Assembly: GCA_028873095.1 (NCBI GenBank) | Contig: JAGWMU010000005.1 | Coordinates: 1-43,914, forward strand | DNA: 43,914 nt | From: Pseudomonadota bacterium | GTDB lineage: Bacteria > Pseudomonadota > Gammaproteobacteria > Xanthomonadales > Rhodanobacteraceae | Reading direction: 5' to 3' | Shown here: positions 37,008 to 43,914 of the stretch, in pieces | How the letters are laid out: every line of letters begins with the position of its first letter | Position numbering within the stretch: the first letter of the stretch is position 1 | Position numbers and translations under genes: made by a program | Notes under the pieces: model-generated | Told to the model about the DNA's origin: nothing | Databases searched by the model: none | The model's input: the letters and a program-made list of their open reading frames with translations, nothing else

Positions 37008-38912
37008 ATGTGTGGAATTTGCGGGACCGCGGCGCCAGGCCAGCCTGCCGACACCCTGCTGCTGGCCGACAGGACCGCGCGCATGCTGGCGCAACTGGCG
37101 CATCGCGGGCCCTCCGGCGGTACCCAGCGCGACTGCGGCCAGGCGGTGATGGCGGCCAATCGGTTGACGATCCGCAGCACCGGCGACGACCAGCCGCCGC
37201 TGATGGAAGCGGCCGGCGGCATCGTGGTGGTTTGCAACGGCGAGATCGACAATCACCGCGAACTGCGCGGCTGGCTGGAGCAGCGCGGCCACCGCTTCGA
37301 TCGCAGCACCGACGTGGCAGTCATCGCGCCGCTGTACCTGGAGACCGGGCTGGCCTTTGTCGAACGCCTGCAGGGCGTCTTCGCGCTGGCGATCTGGGAC
37401 CCGCGCACGCAACAGCTGATCCTCGCCCGCGACCGCGCCGGCGAGCGGCACCTCTACTATGCCCATGCGCCGGACGGCATCACCTGCTTCGCCTCCGAAC
37501 TGAACGCACTGCAGGCGGCGCACGACGGCCCCGCGGCCGTCGACGCCACCGCGATCGCCGACTATCTCGCCCGCGGCTATTGCCCCGCGCCGGAGAGTCC
37601 GATCCGCGGAGCCTGCAAGGTGCGGCCGGGGGAACTCGTCGTCGTCGACGAAAGCGGCGTCACCCGCCAGACCTGGTGGCGCAACCCGATCGGCCGCGTG
37701 CCGCACCGGCGCGGGGACGGCGCGGCCTTTGACGACATCTTTCGCGGCGCGGTGAGCCGACAGAGCGAGGCCGACGTCGACTACGGCGTGCTGCTGAGCG
37801 GCGGCGTCGATTCCGCCCTGCTCACCGCCGTGGTGCGCAGCGTCCGGCCCGACAAGCACCCCACCGCCTACAGCATCCGTTTCAACGAGGCCTCCTTCGA
37901 CGAAGGGCAGCAGGCCGCCGAGGTGGCGCAGTTGCTCGATTGCCCCTTCGTGCCGGTGACGGTCGCGGCGCAGGACGTGCCGGCCACGCTGAAGGAGCTG
38001 ATTGCCGGCACCGGCGAACTGATCGCCGACCCCGCCTGGGTACCGCTGGCGCTGGTCGCCCGCCGCGCCGCGCAGGACGTGCGCATGGCCCTGGCCGGCG
38101 AAGGTGCCGACGAATTGTTCGGCGGCTATCCCACCTATCTCGGCGCGCGCCTGGCCGGCCACTACGCCGCGCTTCCCGCGATCGTGCGCGATGCCTTCCG
38201 TAGCCTGGTCGAGCGGCTGCCGACCAGCGACCGGAAGGTGGCGATCTCCTTCCTGCTCAAACGCTTCGTGCAGGGACAGGAGCTCGACGGCCTGGCCAGG
38301 CACCTGCTGTGGACCGCCAGCATCCGCCCCGACGTGGTGCAGCGGCTCGGCATGCAAGCTTCCGCCGCGCCGCCGGCCCAGGGCCTGGACGAGCTGCTCG
38401 ACGAGGTGCAGTTGCATGACTTCTCGCAATCCCTGCCCGAGGCGCTGCTGGTCAAGGCCGATCGCGGCGGCATGCTGCACGCGCTGGAAATCCGCGCCCC
38501 GTTCCTGGACCAGGCGGTGATCGATTTCGCCGCCACGCTGCCGCCCCACGAGCGCGTGCGCGGCCTGCACACGAAGGTCTTCCTCAAGCGCTACGCGCGG
38601 CGCTACCTGCCCCGTTCGGTGGTGTACCGGCGCAAGCGCGGCCTGTCCGTGCCGCTTGCCAGCTGGCTGCGCGGGCCCCTGCTCGACTGGGCGCAGGCGC
38701 GACTGGCCAGCCCGGTACTTGGCGATGCCGGCATCGACCATCGGGTCGCCCTGGCGCTGCTGGACGAGCACCGGGCCAGGCACAGCGATCATTCGCGCGC
38801 GCTGTGGACCCTGATCGTGCTCAGCGAGTGGCTCGAATGGGCGGCACGACCCGTGGCCGAAGCGCCCCTCGCCCGCGGCGCACCCGCGACGACGCAGGTC
38901 GCACTCGCCTGA
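37008..38912 (+). CDS. AsnB-type glutamine amidotransferase
   Basis: A 634-aa class-II glutamine amidotransferase/ATP-PPi synthetase. The N-terminal catalytic Cys2 is in MCGICG, AHRGPSGG and CNGEIDNHRELR follow, the PP-loop is LLSGGVDSALLTA, and the later ALAGEGADELFGGYPTY and EIRAPFLDQAVIDFA are present. It may be asparagine synthetase. Its position beside an ArnT-like enzyme and two LAB_N proteins instead suggests the subgroup that amidates sugar carboxyls or other envelope precursors (as WbpS does in O-antigen). The two options cannot be told apart from sequence alone. It converges on LAB_N copy 2 with 19 nt between. Confidence 0.88.
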   Translation: MCGICGTAAPGQPADTLLLADRTARMLAQLAHRGPSGGTQRDCGQAVMAANRLTIRSTGDDQPPLMEAAGGIVVVCNGEIDNHRELRGWLEQRGHRFDRSTDVAVIAPLYLETGLAFVERLQGVFALAIWDPRTQQLILARDRAGERHLYYAHAPDGITCFASELNALQAAHDGPAAVDATAIADYLARGYCPAPESPIRGACKVRPGELVVVDESGVTRQTWWRNPIGRVPHRRGDGAAFDDIFRGAVSRQSEADVDYGVLLSGGVDSALLTAVVRSVRPDKHPTAYSIRFNEASFDEGQQAAEVAQLLDCPFVPVTVAAQDVPATLKELIAGTGELIADPAWVPLALVARRAAQDVRMALAGEGADELFGGYPTYLGARLAGHYAALPAIVRDAFRSLVERLPTSDRKVAISFLLKRFVQGQELDGLARHLLWTASIRPDVVQRLGMQASAAPPAQGLDELLDEVQLHDFSQSLPEALLVKADRGGMLHALEIRAPFLDQAVIDFAATLPPHERVRGLHTKVFLKRYARRYLPRSVVYRRKRGLSVPLASWLRGPLLDWAQARLASPVLGDAGIDHRVALALLDEHRARHSDHSRALWTLIVLSEWLEWAARPVAEAPLARGAPATTQVALA

Positions 38913-38931
38913 CCTAACCGGCCCGTGCGGC

Positions 38932-39219
38932 TCAGCCGTCGCTGCCGAGCTGGCGACGCTCGCGCAGGCGGAACTGCAGGTTGCGCAGGTAGACCAGCAA
39001 GCCGCCGGCCTGGCCCACGATGAATACCGGATCGCGCTTGTAGATCGCGTACGCCAGCAGGATCGCCCCGCCGAGCAGGCTGGCGTACCAGAACGCCATC
39101 GGAATCACGCTGCGTTTCCTGCGCTCGCTGTAGAACCACTGCAGCAGGAAACGCCCGACGAACACCACCTGGCCGGCCAGGCCGACCACCAGCCAGATTG
39201 AACTCGATGCGATGCTCAT
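38932..39219 (-). CDS. LAB_N-domain small membrane protein (copy 2)
   Basis: A 95-aa LAB_N protein: SIWLVVGLAGQVVFVGRFLLQWFYSERRKRSVIPMAFWYASLLGG and KRDPVFIVGQAGGLLVYLRNLQF. It is clearly homologous to copy 1, but divergent enough to be an old duplication. The ATG at 39219 has GCGGA ahead of it; the ATG at 39231 (99 aa, used in the ORF track) has none. It lies downstream of lptG on the same strand and converges on the amidotransferase gene. Confidence 0.85.
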   Translation of the reverse strand: MSIASSSIWLVVGLAGQVVFVGRFLLQWFYSERRKRSVIPMAFWYASLLGGAILLAYAIYKRDPVFIVGQAGGLLVYLRNLQFRLRERRQLGSDG

Positions 39220-39301
39220 GGTGTTCCGCATGTAAGGGGCAGGCCCGGGTTTTGCGCCCGGCGCGGGGTTACGGGGCAGCGCGGGCGTGGATCCGGCACC
39301 G

Positions 39302-40426
39302 TCAGCGACGGCGGCGGAAATACAGCCACGCCGACAGCGACAGGATCGTGGCGGGAAGCAGGTTGGCCAGCATCGGCCCGATCCCGTAGACGATGGCGAA
39401 GTTCACGATCACCCGTTGCAGGAAATACCAGGCGACCGCCAGCAGCATACCAATGAAAATGCGCTTGCCCAGCCCACCCGAGCGCAAGGTGCCGAACGCG
39501 AACGGCATCGCGCACAGCACCAGCACCAGCACGTTGAGCGGATAAAACACCCGCGCCCAGAACGCCACCGCATAGCTGGCCGGGCTCTCGCCGTTGCTTT
39601 CCAGGTAGGTCATGTTGCGGTACAGGTCGCGCATCGACAGGTGTTCGGGCTGGATCGCCGACTGCGCCAGCACCTGCGGATTGAGGCTGGACTGCCAGCG
39701 CTCGGTCGGCAGCAGCGTGGTGTGCACGCCCTGCGCGTCGAGCGTGCTCCTGCGCACGCCGTGCATGATCCACTGGTGGCCGTCGTGCTCGGCCGTCTTC
39801 GCCCATTCGAAGCGGCTCAGTTGCCCGTCCGGGGTCAGCGTGAACACGCGCACGTCGGTCAGCTGCACGCTGCCGGCAACGCTGCCGACGCGCAGCACCG
39901 CGCCGCGCGCATTGATGATGTTGTCGCCGTCGCGCGCCCACAGGCCGCTGCTGGTCGAGCCGAGCGAGGAGGCCCGCATGCGCAGATCCATCGCCTGCGC
40001 CTGCTGATCACCCCACGGCGCCAACGTCTCGCCGAGGATCACCACGCCCACCACCAGTATCGCCACCACACCCGCCGCCGACGCGGCGATCCGCAGGCGC
40101 GACAAGCCCGCCGCCCGCAGCGCCGTCAATTCGCCGCTGGCGGCTAGGCCGCCAAGCCCGAGCAGGCCGCCGATCAAGGCCGCGTTGCCGAACATCTCGT
40201 AGGCGCGGCGCGGCAAGGTCACCAGCACGTACAGCACCGCGTTGCTTGCCGTGTAACCGTTGCGCCCGACATGGGCCAGCTGCCGCACCAGCTGCGTGCT
40301 CGCCTGGAATCCGGTCAACACCAGCCAGGCGGTCAGCACCGCGCCGAGCATGCTCAGCGCGACCAGCCAGTCGACCCGCTTGATGGTCGGGACGGCGAAC
40401 GGGAAACCGCGTGCACGCCCGCTCAC
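39302..40426 (-). CDS. lptG: LPS export permease LptG
   Basis: A 374-aa inner-membrane subunit of the LptB2FG ABC transporter, which extracts lipopolysaccharide for export. It has N-terminal membrane helices (VDWLVALSMLGAVLTAWLVL), a coupling segment ELTALRAAGLSRLRI, a ~150-residue periplasmic beta-jellyroll, and C-terminal helices with FAFGTLRSGGLGKRIFIG. Start is GTG at 40426, overlapping the lptF TGA as GTGA; the ORF-track start at 40564 lies inside lptF. Length matches E. coli LptG (360). Confidence 0.93.
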   Translation of the reverse strand: MSGRARGFPFAVPTIKRVDWLVALSMLGAVLTAWLVLTGFQASTQLVRQLAHVGRNGYTASNAVLYVLVTLPRRAYEMFGNAALIGGLLGLGGLAASGELTALRAAGLSRLRIAASAAGVVAILVVGVVILGETLAPWGDQQAQAMDLRMRASSLGSTSSGLWARDGDNIINARGAVLRVGSVAGSVQLTDVRVFTLTPDGQLSRFEWAKTAEHDGHQWIMHGVRRSTLDAQGVHTTLLPTERWQSSLNPQVLAQSAIQPEHLSMRDLYRNMTYLESNGESPASYAVAFWARVFYPLNVLVLVLCAMPFAFGTLRSGGLGKRIFIGMLLAVAWYFLQRVIVNFAIVYGIGPMLANLLPATILSLSAWLYFRRRR

Positions 40427-41532
40427 GCCAGCGCCCTCGCGGACGGCTTGCGCGCGCTGTATTGCCTGCGCAGCAGCCACAGCGCCAGCCCCAGGCCCAG
40501 CAGGTGCAGCAGCCACATCGACTCCTGGTTGTGCCAGTGGCCCTTGCCGATCTGCGCGCGGCACAGCATCAGCAGCAGGAAATACAAGTAGAACAGCGCC
40601 ACCGCCAGCATCAGCCGGCCGTAGCGCGGCTCCCGCGGGTGCTGTCGCGACAGCGGCAAGGCCAGCAGCAGCAGCACCAGGGTCATCGGCGCGGCGCTGA
40701 GGCGCCAGGCCAACTCGGCGCGCGCCGTCGGGTCATCCGAGCGCGCCAGGGTCAGGCTGTCCTGCCCGTAGATCTGGTCGTCGTCCGACCCGTCCGGCTG
40801 CACCGCCGACAGCGAGGTGTCGTTGCCCTCGTACTGCATCCGCCGCCAGTTGTCGCCGCCCAGCGGCACGTCGTATTGCCAGCCGTGGCGGAACGCGATG
40901 AAGCGGCCGCTGCCGTCGCTGTCCTGGTACAGCTCGCCGCTGGCGGCGGTGATGATCCGCAGGTGCGCCGGGCCGCCCTTGCTGCTGCGATCGCCGGCGA
41001 CAAACGTATTGCCCAACTTGCGACCGTCGCTGCTGAGGCGGTCCACGAAGATGACGCCGCCCTTGCCCGGCAGGTCGGTAAAACGCCCCGCGTCCAGGCC
41101 GGCGGCAACCACCGAGCGGTTCGCCGCCGCCACCATGGCGTCGCTGGTGCGCACCGCCCACGGCCCGAGCCACAGCGACACCGTCGCGGTGAGCGTGAAC
41201 AGCACCATGCCCAGCAGCAGCACCGGCCGCAACAGCCCGGCCGGCCCCATGCCGGAGGAAGCCAGCACGTGCATCTCGCTCTCGCGATACATGCGCCCCA
41301 ACCCCATCAGCACGCCGACGAAGCTGGCCAGCGGCATCATGCTGGCGAGCCCGCTGAGGGTCTGCAGCCCCAATACCTGGAACATCACGCTCGCCGGAAA
41401 GCTACCGTTGGCGACCTGCTGCAGCACCTTGGCGAACGCGCTGCCGACGACGATCACCAGCAGCACCGCCACCGTGGCCGCCACGGTCTGCGCCAGTTCA
41501 CGCAGGAAATACCGGTCGAGAATGCTCAGCAT
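40423..41532 (-). CDS. lptF: LPS export permease LptF
   Basis: A 369-aa partner of LptG. It starts MLSILDRYFLRELAQTVAATV and shows FVGVLMGLGRMYRESEMHVLASSGMGPAGLLRPVLLLG (coupling helix region), a periplasmic jellyroll domain and C-terminal helices. The ATG at 41532 is chosen over 41583 by family length (E. coli 366) and the conserved opening. First gene of lptF-lptG, divergent from pepA across ~96 bp, the common gammaproteobacterial layout. Confidence 0.95.
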   Translation of the reverse strand: MLSILDRYFLRELAQTVAATVAVLLVIVVGSAFAKVLQQVANGSFPASVMFQVLGLQTLSGLASMMPLASFVGVLMGLGRMYRESEMHVLASSGMGPAGLLRPVLLLGMVLFTLTATVSLWLGPWAVRTSDAMVAAANRSVVAAGLDAGRFTDLPGKGGVIFVDRLSSDGRKLGNTFVAGDRSSKGGPAHLRIITAASGELYQDSDGSGRFIAFRHGWQYDVPLGGDNWRRMQYEGNDTSLSAVQPDGSDDDQIYGQDSLTLARSDDPTARAELAWRLSAAPMTLVLLLLALPLSRQHPREPRYGRLMLAVALFYLYFLLLMLCRAQIGKGHWHNQESMWLLHLLGLGLALWLLRRQYSARKPSARALA

Positions 41533-41628
41533 GCGATAAACTTGTCCGCTTACCCGCCAACCGATCGGGTTGGCAAACCGCAAGTCTAGCCTGTCCGGCC
41601 ATGGCCGGGCTCATGCAGGAAACGCCCG

Positions 41629-43119
41629 ATGACACTTCAGTTCAGCCTTGCCACCGCCGCTCCGGAAACCATTGACAGCGCATGCATCCTGGTCGGCGTG
41701 TACGAACACGGGGTGCTGTCCAGCGCCGCCGCTCGGGTGGACAGCGCCACCGACGGCCTGATCAAGCGCCTGGTCGACGCCGGCGACATCAGCGGCAAGG
41801 CCGGCAGCAGCAACCTGCTGTTCGCCCCGGCCGGCATCAACGCCAGGCGCGTGCTGGTGCTGGGCCTGGGCGCGCAAAAATCGTTCGACGCCGCGCGCTT
41901 CCAGAAAGTGAACGTCGAGGCGGCGCGTGCGCTGGGCCGCGTGCCGGTGGACGGCGCCACCTCCTACCTGACCGAACTCGACGTGAGCGGTCGTGACAGC
42001 GGCTGGCGCGTGCGCGTGGCCGCGCTGGCCAGCGACTATGCCGCCTACCGCTACACCGCCACCTTCAAGCCGCGCGACAAGAGCAAGCAGCCCGAGCTGG
42101 CCACGCTGGCGTTTGCCGCCGGCGACGACGCCCGGGCCGGTCTGGACCAGGCCGTCGCCATTGCCGAAGGCGTGCGCTTCGCCCGCGAGCTGGCCAACCT
42201 GCCGCCCAACATCTGCAACCCGGCGTGGATCGCCTCGCAGGCGCAGGCCTTTGCCGAGGCCCAGGCCAACACCAGCTGCCGCGTGCTCGATCACGTCGAG
42301 ATGGAGCAGCTCGGTTTCGGATCGCTGCTGGCCGTGGCCCGCGGCTCGGTCAACAAGCCCAAGCTGGTGGTGCTGGAATACAAGGGCGGCAGCGAAGGCG
42401 ACAAGCCGTACGCCTTCGTCGGCAAGGGCGTCACCTTTGATTCCGGCGGCATCAGCCTCAAGCCCGGCCCGGGCATGGAGGAGATGAAGTTCGACATGGG
42501 TGGCGCCGCCGCCGTCCTCGGCGCCTTCGTCGCCGCGGTGAAGATGGGCCTCAAGCTCAACCTGGTCTGCGTGGTGCCCGCGGTCGAGAACATGCCCGAC
42601 GGCGACAGCTACCGGCCCAGCGACGTGCTGACCAGCCTGTCCGGCCTGACCATCGAAGTGCTCAACACCGACGCCGAGGGCCGCCTGATCCTGTGCGACG
42701 CGCTGACCTGGACCGCCCGCACCTTCCAGCCGCAGGCGATGGTCGACGCCGCCACCCTCACCGGCGCCTGCGTGATCGCGCTGGGCAAGCATGCGTCCGC
42801 GGTGATGAGCAAGCACGACGACCTCGCCGCCGAACTGGTCGCCGCCGGCGAGGAAACCCTCGACCGCGCCTGGCGCCTGCCGCTGTGGGACGATTATCAG
42901 GCCCAGCTCGAATCCGGCTTTGCCGACGTCGCCAACATCGGCGGCAAGAGCGCCGGCGCGATCACCGCGGCCTGCTTCCTGTCGCGCTTCACCGAAGGCC
43001 AGCGCTGGGCCCATCTGGATATCGCCGGCACTGCCTGGGAAGAAGGCCGCAAGGGCCTGGCCACCGGCCGCCCGGTGAACTTGCTGGTGCAGTGGCTACT
43101 CGATCAGAGCAAGAAGTGA
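41629..43119 (+). CDS. pepA: Leucyl aminopeptidase (M17)
   Basis: A 496-aa cytosolic dizinc/manganese aminopeptidase of family M17. The N-terminal domain (~1-170) is the hexamer/DNA-binding part. The catalytic domain shows ELANLPPNICNP, FVGKGVTFDSGGISLKPGPGMEEMKFDMGGAA with metal ligands, and the hallmark NTDAEGRLIL. PepA-type enzymes trim peptides, and E. coli PepA also binds DNA in XerCD recombination and carAB control. Divergent from lptFG; followed by holC. Confidence 0.96.
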   Translation: MTLQFSLATAAPETIDSACILVGVYEHGVLSSAAARVDSATDGLIKRLVDAGDISGKAGSSNLLFAPAGINARRVLVLGLGAQKSFDAARFQKVNVEAARALGRVPVDGATSYLTELDVSGRDSGWRVRVAALASDYAAYRYTATFKPRDKSKQPELATLAFAAGDDARAGLDQAVAIAEGVRFARELANLPPNICNPAWIASQAQAFAEAQANTSCRVLDHVEMEQLGFGSLLAVARGSVNKPKLVVLEYKGGSEGDKPYAFVGKGVTFDSGGISLKPGPGMEEMKFDMGGAAAVLGAFVAAVKMGLKLNLVCVVPAVENMPDGDSYRPSDVLTSLSGLTIEVLNTDAEGRLILCDALTWTARTFQPQAMVDAATLTGACVIALGKHASAVMSKHDDLAAELVAAGEETLDRAWRLPLWDDYQAQLESGFADVANIGGKSAGAITAACFLSRFTEGQRWAHLDIAGTAWEEGRKGLATGRPVNLLVQWLLDQSKK

Positions 43120-43216
43120 GTGAACAGGAGTGATGAGTGAGCAGGAGCAGGCAACTGCCGCCGACTCACCTCACCCCCGCTCCTCCTCTCGTTTTCCACT
43201 CATCTCCACTCGTTCC
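43116..43216. repeat. GAGTGA/GGAG-type degenerate inverted repeats in pepA-holC gap
   Basis: The left part is purine-rich (GTGAGTGAACAGGAGTGATG then AGTGAGCAGGAGCAGG). The right part is pyrimidine-rich, and its reverse complement (GGAACGAGTGGAGATGAGTG and onward) repeats the same GAGTG/GGAG words. The two halves could pair imperfectly. The strand bias is unlike the flanking coding DNA. Several short frames cross it, but none is supported. Confidence 0.5.
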
Positions 43217-43223
43217 TCGCCTT

Positions 43224-43646
43224 ATGCCCCGCGCCGATTTCTACCTGATCGACAAGCCCCGCTTTCGCGAGCAGCCCTTGCTGCTGGTGTGCGAGCTGGC
43301 GAAGAAGGCGCTTGCCGCGCGGCAGCCCACGCTGATCCTGGCGCGCGACCACGAGCAGGCGCATGAGCTGGACGAACTGCTGTGGGCGTTCGACGACGAC
43401 GCGATGATTCCGCACCAGCTGGCCGGCGACGACGACGACGACGAGACCGCCGTGCTGATCGTGCCCCCCGGCGTCGACACCGCCGATCGTCCGCTGCTGA
43501 TCAACCTGCGCGATGCCTGCCCCGGCGGCCGCTACCAGCGCGTGCTGGAAGTGGTGGCCGCCGACCCGGCCGCCCGCGACGGCTCGCGCGCACGCTGGCG
43601 CGAATACCAGCGGCTGGGTTTCGAACTGCACAAGAACGACATGTAG
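43224..43646 (+). CDS. holC: DNA polymerase III chi subunit
   Basis: A 140-aa HolC/chi protein, which links the clamp-loader complex to SSB. It starts MPRADFYLIDKPRFREQPLLLVCELAKKAL and shows QAHELDELLWAFDDDAMIPHQLAG and the C-terminal YQRLGFELHKNDM. E. coli chi has 147 residues. The upstream GTG at 43137 in the ORF track would add a non-conserved Pro/Ser-rich leader, so the ATG at 43224 is used. A (GAC)5 run encodes an Asp tract in the middle. pepA-holC order is usual; the expected valS is not next. Confidence 0.93.
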   Translation: MPRADFYLIDKPRFREQPLLLVCELAKKALAARQPTLILARDHEQAHELDELLWAFDDDAMIPHQLAGDDDDDETAVLIVPPGVDTADRPLLINLRDACPGGRYQRVLEVVAADPAARDGSRARWREYQRLGFELHKNDM

Positions 43647-43647
43647 C

Positions 43648-43914
43648 TCAGGCCGGTTCGGCCTCGACCGGATCGGCCGAACCGACCATCCTCGCCAGCG
43701 CGTCGCCAAGCTGCTCGCCGGTCAGCGGCTTGCGCAGGAAACCGTCCATTCCCGCCGCCTGCGCGCGCGCCTCGTCCTCGCCGCCCGAACGCGCCGTCAC
43801 CGCCACGATCGGCAGGTGCGCGCCGGCACGCTCGCGCTGGCGGATCAGCCGCGCCACCTGGAAACCGTCCACCCCCGGCAGGTCCAGGTCCAGCAGCACC
43901 GCGTCGAAGCTGCC
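43648..43914 (-). CDS. Receiver domain at the C terminus of a two-component protein (partial)
   Basis: Only the last ~88 residues are inside the window; the 5' part lies beyond the right edge. It has the phospho-acceptor Asp in AVLLDLDLPGVDGFQVARLI, IVAVTA with the conserved Thr, and the Lys in FLRKPLTGEQL. Ending within ~15 residues of the receiver fold with no output domain suggests the C-terminal receiver of a hybrid sensor kinase or a single-domain regulator. Its stop is 1 nt from the holC stop (convergent). Confidence 0.85.
   Translation of the reverse strand, partial: GSFDAVLLDLDLPGVDGFQVARLIRQRERAGAHLPIVAVTARSGGEDEARAQAAGMDGFLRKPLTGEQLGDALARMVGSADPVEAEPA

Noticed and set aside
36375-38792. 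805-aa minus-strand ORF opposite the ArnT-like and AsnB genes
   Set aside because: It lies antisense to two genes with clear catalytic motifs, has low-complexity His/Gln/Arg-rich content and no recognisable domain. High GC opens such frames.
34920-39219. Exosortase (XrtA) or aminoarabinose (arn) operon
   Set aside because: No exosortase, PEP-CTERM protein or arnBCAD genes are present; only ArnT-like and AsnB-type proteins are shared with those systems.
43137-43223. Longer HolC starting at GTG 43137
   Set aside because: The added residues are encoded by the biased repeat tract and are absent from the family; the conserved start MPRADFYLID is at 43224.

Overview
The window reads as chromosomal DNA of a high-GC gammaproteobacterium of the Xanthomonadales (Lysobacterales), most like the Rhodanobacteraceae (Rhodanobacter/Dyella/Frateuria type). 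This rests on the tpr-lolB-ispE // hemA-prfA divergent pair, lptFG // pepA-holC, a YajQ gene, GTAG-type REP palindromes and the very high GC. It is inferred from gene content and order, because no 16S or other marker RNA is present. I see no prophage, IS element, CRISPR array, rRNA or tRNA.

Layout. 0-4 kb (minus): a TPR lipoprotein, LolB, and a single reading frame joining a GNAT acetyltransferase to IspE. 4-7.2 kb (plus): hemA, prfA, ppk2. 7.2-9.3 kb (minus): a tight YihY-TlpA-acylphosphatase operon. 9.3-12.9 kb (plus): wrbA-DUF2069, an AidB-type acyl-CoA dehydrogenase and a one-domain asparaginase. 12.9-17.2 kb (minus): a metallo-aminopeptidase lipoprotein, a small Tyr/Gly- and Arg/Asp/His-rich lipoprotein, a histone H1-like Lys/Ala-rich protein, a rhomboid protease and a YhiN-type flavoprotein. 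yajQ follows on plus. Four head-to-head GTAG REP pairs lie in the gaps between 5 and 18 kb.

17.9-21.7 kb is a regulatory module. An ECF sigma factor and its NrsF/DUF1109 membrane anti-sigma factor diverge from a DipZ-type transmembrane thiol carrier and a Tat-exported methionine sulfoxide reductase B. The shared intergenic region holds two divergent matches to the SigF-type promoter GTAACC-N16-CGAA, one perfect and one with a single mismatch. This predicts an autoregulated stress response that repairs oxidised periplasmic methionine.

21.9-24.8 kb: a Rieske oxygenase translationally coupled to an amino acid permease, then trxC. 25-31.4 kb is an oligosaccharide-use locus: a secreted six-hairpin glycosidase, an SLC45-like MFS importer, a LacI regulator and a second (sugar porter) MFS transporter. 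The same 14-bp near-palindrome, TGAATACGTATGCA, lies upstream of both transporter operons, and a second LacI-like palindrome lies upstream of the porter.

31.6-34.6 kb: recQ and ltaE. 34.9-39.2 kb: an envelope-glycan cassette of an ArnT-like glycosyltransferase and an AsnB-type amidotransferase, flanked by two small LAB_N membrane proteins. 39.3-43.9 kb: lptG-lptF diverging from pepA-holC, and a truncated receiver-domain gene at the right edge.
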